Assembly: GCF_045617425.1 (NCBI RefSeq)
Contig: NZ_JAZLIO010000003.1
Location: forward strand, 62,001-126,000
Source: Carnobacterium_B sp045617425
Lineage (GTDB): Bacteria > Bacillota > Bacilli > Lactobacillales > Carnobacteriaceae
Direction of reading: 5' to 3'
DNA: 64,000 nt
Within the stretch, counting starts at the first letter, position 1, and every line of letters begins with the position of its first letter. Below, in pieces: positions 60,402 through 64,000 of this stretch. The position numbers and the translations under genes were made by a program. Under the pieces are notes generated by a model. The model was not told where the DNA came from. It made no database searches and worked only from the letters and a program-made list of their open reading frames with translations.

Positions 60402-62379
60402 AAAATTAAACGGACGTTACAAAATAATTGGTACGGTCGGCTCAGGCGGTATGGCAAATGTTTATCTTGCCAGAGACCTAATTTTGGAACGAGATGTGGC
60501 TGTTAAGGTCTTGCGTTTTGATTTCAGAGACGATCAAGATACTATTCGCCGCTTTAAACGAGAAGCACTAGCTGCGACCGAATTAATCCATCCTAATATT
60601 GTTAGTGTGTATGATGTTGGAGAAGAAGAAAATAATCAATACATTGTTATGGAATACATTAAAGGAATGGATTTGAAGCACTATATCCACAGCAACTTTC
60701 CTATTCCTTATCAAAAAGTTCTTGATATTATGAGACAAATTTTGGCAGCTGTAGCAGAAGCGCATAATAATCGAATCATTCATAGAGATCTAAAACCGCA
60801 AAATGTGTTAATCGATGAATCAGGTGTCGTAAAAATAACTGATTTTGGTATAGCAGTAGCGTTGTCACAAACATCGATCACCCAAACAAATTCTTTGTTA
60901 GGGTCGGTCCATTACCTTTCTCCAGAACAAGCAAGGGGAGGAATGGCAACCAATCAATCCGATATCTATTCATTAGGGATTATTTTATATGAATTGCTAA
61001 CAGGAAATGTTCCATTTGAAGGCGAATCAGCTGTATCGATTGCGTTAAAACATTTTCAAGAATCTCTCCCTTCAGTGAAGGATTTTGATCATCGAATTCC
61101 GCAACCTTTAGAAAATGTTGTTCTTAAAGCAACAGCGAAGGAAACGATTGACAGATACCGTTCGGTGCAAGAAATGGATTCTGACTTAGCGACCTCGTTA
61201 TCACCGCAAAGAATCAATGAACCAAAATTTGTTCCAGCGAGTTTAATGGAAAAAACAAAAGTATTGGAACCGATTGTTCCAGTAGCTCCTACTAGTTTGG
61301 TAGAAGGAAAAGCACCCGAAGAAGAAACGGCACAAAAAGTTAAGTCTAAAAATGAGACGGCAAAAGAGAAAAAACCTAAGAAGAAAAAGAGGAAAATTAT
61401 TTGGCTGACACTATTATTGCTTTTACTGCTTGTTGCCGGTAGTGTGGTCGCATTTGCACTAACAGCCCCAAAAGATATTTCAGTGCCAGATGTAGTAGGT
61501 CTGTCGGAAGCTGAGGCTGAAGATGTACTTTCAGAAGCTAAATTACAAATCAACAAGACGATCGTAGAGACAAGTGAAGATGTTGAAGAGGGACTGGTTA
61601 CAAGAACGGACCCCGAAACAGGTTCTAGCGTTAAAGAAGAGACCGATGTTAATCTCTACATCAGTTCTGGAAAAGAGACAGTTTCTTTTAAAGATTATAC
61701 AGGTGAACCTTATGAAGAGGTCAAAGCAGAATTAATCGATCAAGGCTTCGATACTGAGCGAGTTGATGCCAGCAGTGATACTTACCCTGAAGGTACGATT
61801 ATTGAACAAAGTGTAGCTGAAGATGAAGAAGTGGTACCAAGCGACACAACGGTGACATTGACTGTAAGTACTGGTGAAGCAATGATTGAAATGAAAGATT
61901 TGGCTGGATATTCTGAAAAAGGTGTACAAGACTATGCTAATGAAAATGGGTTGACGGTTACGATTAATGAAGAGTACTCTGAAGAAATTTCAGAAGGTCA
62001 AGTGATATCACAAGATCCTTCTGCAGGAGCATTGTTATCAAACGGCTCGTCATTCTCCGTTGTTATCTCATTAGGTACAGCACCGGAACAAAAATTTTCT
62101 GAAACGGTAACCATACCGTATGCTGAACCAGAAATAGAAGAACCTGATGAATCAAGTTCTGAAAGTGGTTCACAAGAATCAACACCCGTACCGAATGAAA
62201 TTGTTATCTACATCCAAGACAAAGAACATTCTTTAGAAAATGAATTTCAAAAATTCACTATCACCGAAGATTTTGAAACAGTTATACCATTTGTTCTTCA
62301 AGAGGGCGAAGCAGGTACGTATCGAATTGAACGTGATGGAGAAGTGATAGAAGAAAATACCAATGTAACAACGGAATAA
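60388..62379 (+). CDS. prkC: PASTA-domain Ser/Thr protein kinase (PrkC/Stk)
   Basis: A 663-residue membrane kinase sensing muropeptides or lipid II and controlling cell-wall growth and division. Kinase domain about 1-270: GSGGMANV (18-25), Lys40, HRDLKPQN (132-139), DFG (152-154). A Lys-rich juxtamembrane run precedes the membrane helix (about 337-358). Outside are three PASTA repeats (starting near VPDVVGLSEAEAEDVL, VSFKDYTGEPYEEV and EMKDLAGYSEKGV) and a Ser/Glu-rich stretch leading to a C-terminal beta domain. ATG 60388 is 9 bases after GAGGGGAGGG. Confidence 0.96.
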   Translation: MEIGKKLNGRYKIIGTVGSGGMANVYLARDLILERDVAVKVLRFDFRDDQDTIRRFKREALAATELIHPNIVSVYDVGEEENNQYIVMEYIKGMDLKHYIHSNFPIPYQKVLDIMRQILAAVAEAHNNRIIHRDLKPQNVLIDESGVVKITDFGIAVALSQTSITQTNSLLGSVHYLSPEQARGGMATNQSDIYSLGIILYELLTGNVPFEGESAVSIALKHFQESLPSVKDFDHRIPQPLENVVLKATAKETIDRYRSVQEMDSDLATSLSPQRINEPKFVPASLMEKTKVLEPIVPVAPTSLVEGKAPEEETAQKVKSKNETAKEKKPKKKKRKIIWLTLLLLLLLVAGSVVAFALTAPKDISVPDVVGLSEAEAEDVLSEAKLQINKTIVETSEDVEEGLVTRTDPETGSSVKEETDVNLYISSGKETVSFKDYTGEPYEEVKAELIDQGFDTERVDASSDTYPEGTIIEQSVAEDEEVVPSDTTVTLTVSTGEAMIEMKDLAGYSEKGVQDYANENGLTVTINEEYSEEISEGQVISQDPSAGALLSNGSSFSVVISLGTAPEQKFSETVTIPYAEPEIEEPDESSSESGSQESTPVPNEIVIYIQDKEHSLENEFQKFTITEDFETVIPFVLQEGEAGTYRIERDGEVIEENTNVTTE

Positions 62380-62384
62380 ACAAA

Positions 62385-62437
62385 TAAAAAAAGGCTTAAA
62401 AAAACTGTTTTTTTCAGTTTTATAGGCCTTTTTTTGC
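62385..62437 (+). terminator. Terminator after prkC
   Basis: AAAAAAGGC ... GCCTTTTTTT with inner AAACTG / CAGTTT stem and a terminal T tract. Confidence 0.85.
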
Positions 62438-62531
62438 TATTCATAAAACCTATTAACTATGATTAAAATCTTGCTTTCTTGGGTTTCATTCAGTAGAGTA
62501 TAAAAGAGAACACATTATAGGAGGGGTTTTA

Positions 62532-63434
62532 TTGCCGGAAGGTCAAATCAGAAAAGCATTAAGTGGTTTTTATTATGTCTATTATCAAGGAGAAACCTAT
62601 CAAACAAGAGGGAGAGGAAATTTTCGAAAAAGGGAATTAACGCCTTTGGTTGGTGACTATGTCTTATTTGAAAGTGGCAATTTAAAAGAAGGTGTTGTAC
62701 AAGAACTGTTACCTAGAAAAAATGAATTGGTCCGTCCACCTGTGGCCAATGTGGACATCGGTATTGTAGTGATGTCAGCAATCGAACCTAACTTTTCAAC
62801 AAACCTATTAGATCGTTTCTTGGTCACTTTAGAGAGTAAAGGAATCCAAGCGATCATCTACATAAGTAAAATTGATTTGTTAACAGATGAACTATTGCAA
62901 CAATTAAAAGAAAAAGAGCGAGCTTATGAAAAAATTGGGTATCCTATTATCGTACCTGAACAAACTGACAACAAAAAATCTTTAGAGGAGTTAACCTCTT
63001 ATTTCCCTAATAAATTGTCTGTTTTTATGGGTCAATCTGGTGCAGGGAAATCAACATTACTGAACAGTATTGCACCTGATTTAGAACTGAAAACAGCTGA
63101 AATTTCAAGTTCTCTTGGCAGAGGAAAGCATACGACTAGACACGTTGAATTATTGCCATTATACGGGGGATTAGTTGCGGATACTCCTGGTTTTAGTTCC
63201 ATCGATTTTTTAGAACTCGAAGCAGAAGAACTCTCTGCATGCTTTCCTGACTTTGTTGAAGTGCAAGATGAATGTCGATTTAGAGGGTGCATGCATAAAA
63301 AAGAACCTGGGTGTCAAGTGAAAAAAGAAGTAGAATTAAATACAATACCAGCATACCGTTACCAACATTACTTGCAGTTTTTAGATGAAATTGAAAGTCG
63401 TAAACCAAGATACGACAATAAACATAAGAAATGA
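62532..63434 (+). CDS. rsgA: Ribosome small subunit-dependent GTPase A
   Basis: A 300-residue circularly permuted GTPase that checks late 30S maturation. N-terminal OB fold (about 1-70), then G4 SKIDLL (112-117), G1 GQSGAGKST (167-175) and G3 DTPGFS, and a C-terminal zinc site (CRFRGCMH ... CQVK). TTG 62532 (MPEGQIRKALSGFYY) follows AGGAGGGG. In Bacillus the ortholog CpgA is a PrkC substrate and neighbour, as here. The gene follows the prkC terminator, so it may have its own promoter. Confidence 0.95.
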   Translation: MPEGQIRKALSGFYYVYYQGETYQTRGRGNFRKRELTPLVGDYVLFESGNLKEGVVQELLPRKNELVRPPVANVDIGIVVMSAIEPNFSTNLLDRFLVTLESKGIQAIIYISKIDLLTDELLQQLKEKERAYEKIGYPIIVPEQTDNKKSLEELTSYFPNKLSVFMGQSGAGKSTLLNSIAPDLELKTAEISSSLGRGKHTTRHVELLPLYGGLVADTPGFSSIDFLELEAEELSACFPDFVEVQDECRFRGCMHKKEPGCQVKKEVELNTIPAYRYQHYLQFLDEIESRKPRYDNKHKK

Positions 63435-63444
63435 GGATAAGAAA

Positions 63445-64000
63445 ATGAAATTAGCACCATCTATTTTAAGCGCAGACTTTGCAAACTTAGCAAGAGATAT
63501 TCAGTTAGTTGAAGATGGAGGGGCAGATTATATTCATGTTGATGTAATGGATGGACATTTTGTTCCGAATATTACATTTGGTGCAGATACAGTAGCTGCT
63601 ATTCGTCCGGTAACGAAATTACCGCTGGATTGTCATTTAATGGTAGAGCATCCTGAAAACTATGTTAAACAATTTGCTGCAGCAGGTGCAGATATTATTA
63701 CCGTGCATCCTGAAAGCACACCCCATATTCATCGTGTCATCCAGTTGATAAAAGACCAAGGTGTTAAAGCAGGGATTGCTGTGAATCCAGGAACACCGAT
63801 TGAAACAATGATGCATGTATTAGGAATAGTCGATTTAGTTTTAGTGATGACAGTTAATCCTGGTTATGGCGGACAAAGCTTTATTCCAGAAATGCTAAAG
63901 AAAATAGAAAAAGCAAAAGAAATAAAAGATAGAGAAGGCTATACTTATGAAATACAAGTTGATGGAGGAATAGCTGAACAAACCGCTAAACAATGTAAAG
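63445..64000 (+). CDS. rpe: Ribulose-phosphate 3-epimerase (3' truncated)
   Basis: N-terminal 185 residues of the TIM-barrel epimerase interconverting ribulose-5-P and xylulose-5-P. KLAPSILSADFANLARDI, the metal/catalytic HVDVMDGHFVPNI, CHLMVEHPE, MTVNPGYGGQSFIPEML and the second Asp in QVDGGI are all present. ATG 63445 follows GAGGATAAG, 10 bases after rsgA. The frame runs open off the end of the window. The rsgA-rpe order is conserved in Firmicutes. Confidence 0.96.
   Translation, partial: MKLAPSILSADFANLARDIQLVEDGGADYIHVDVMDGHFVPNITFGADTVAAIRPVTKLPLDCHLMVEHPENYVKQFAAAGADIITVHPESTPHIHRVIQLIKDQGVKAGIAVNPGTPIETMMHVLGIVDLVLVMTVNPGYGGQSFIPEMLKKIEKAKEIKDREGYTYEIQVDGGIAEQTAKQCK

Noticed and set aside
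1..64000. Search for CRISPR arrays, tRNA/rRNA genes, prophage or IS elements
   Set aside because: No spaced direct repeats, tRNA-like cloverleaf, rRNA, integrase or transposase signatures were noticed; the window appears to be core chromosome.

Overview
The window is a chromosomal stretch from a low-GC Gram-positive bacterium of the order Lactobacillales. Gene content and order (pdhD, typA-ftsW-pyc, the ylbC to ylbL cluster, comE operon, gmk-rpoZ-coaBC-priA-def-fmt-rsmB-stp-prkC-rsgA-rpe) together with an Enterococcus-type Na+ V-ATPase operon point to Carnobacterium or a close relative. That genus assignment is inference. Almost all genes are housekeeping or transport genes on the + strand; no phage, IS element, CRISPR array, rRNA or tRNA was recognised.

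Layout. 1-10.4 kb: 3' part of dihydrolipoamide dehydrogenase, a lactate-dehydrogenase-like protein that has lost its catalytic residues, a UPF0223 protein, an inositol-phosphatase family enzyme, TypA, an FtsW/RodA protein and pyruvate carboxylase. 10.4-14.3 kb: ylbC-like, ylbG, rsmD, coaD and a PDZ/Lon-type protease. 14.4-20.1 kb: a TspO-like membrane protein (minus), comEA-comEB-comEC and holA. 20.1-25.4 kb: rpsT, an SOS-controlled uvrB, rpsO and pnp. 25.4-30.1 kb: a lipase-like hydrolase (minus), asd-dapA-rnjB.

30.2-41 kb is rich in osmoprotection and membrane genes: a complete OpuA-type betaine importer (minus), an HD hydrolase, a GNAT protein, a TPP riboswitch with the thiamine transporter thiT, cardiolipin synthase and a complete OpuC-type importer. 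Next comes a small orphan YolD-like gene (minus) whose promoter carries two good LexA boxes, then a DegV lipid-binding protein.

42.4-51.3 kb is the nine-gene ntpFIKECGABD operon for a Na+-translocating V-ATPase. It is preceded by a strong promoter and a structured leader ending in a terminator-like hairpin. 51.5-64 kb runs from ydbC through gmk, rpoZ, coaBC, priA, def, fmt and rsmB, then across a 328-base spacer with a perfect 23-bp inverted repeat to the stp-prkC signalling pair, rsgA and a truncated rpe.

The observations most worth testing are the ntp leader RNA as a possible ion-sensing riboswitch, the double-LexA-box YolD-like gene, the catalytically dead LDH paralog, the competence-type box before comEA and the 23-bp inverted repeat before stp. 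Family names come from recognising motifs and gene order by eye; no database search was run.
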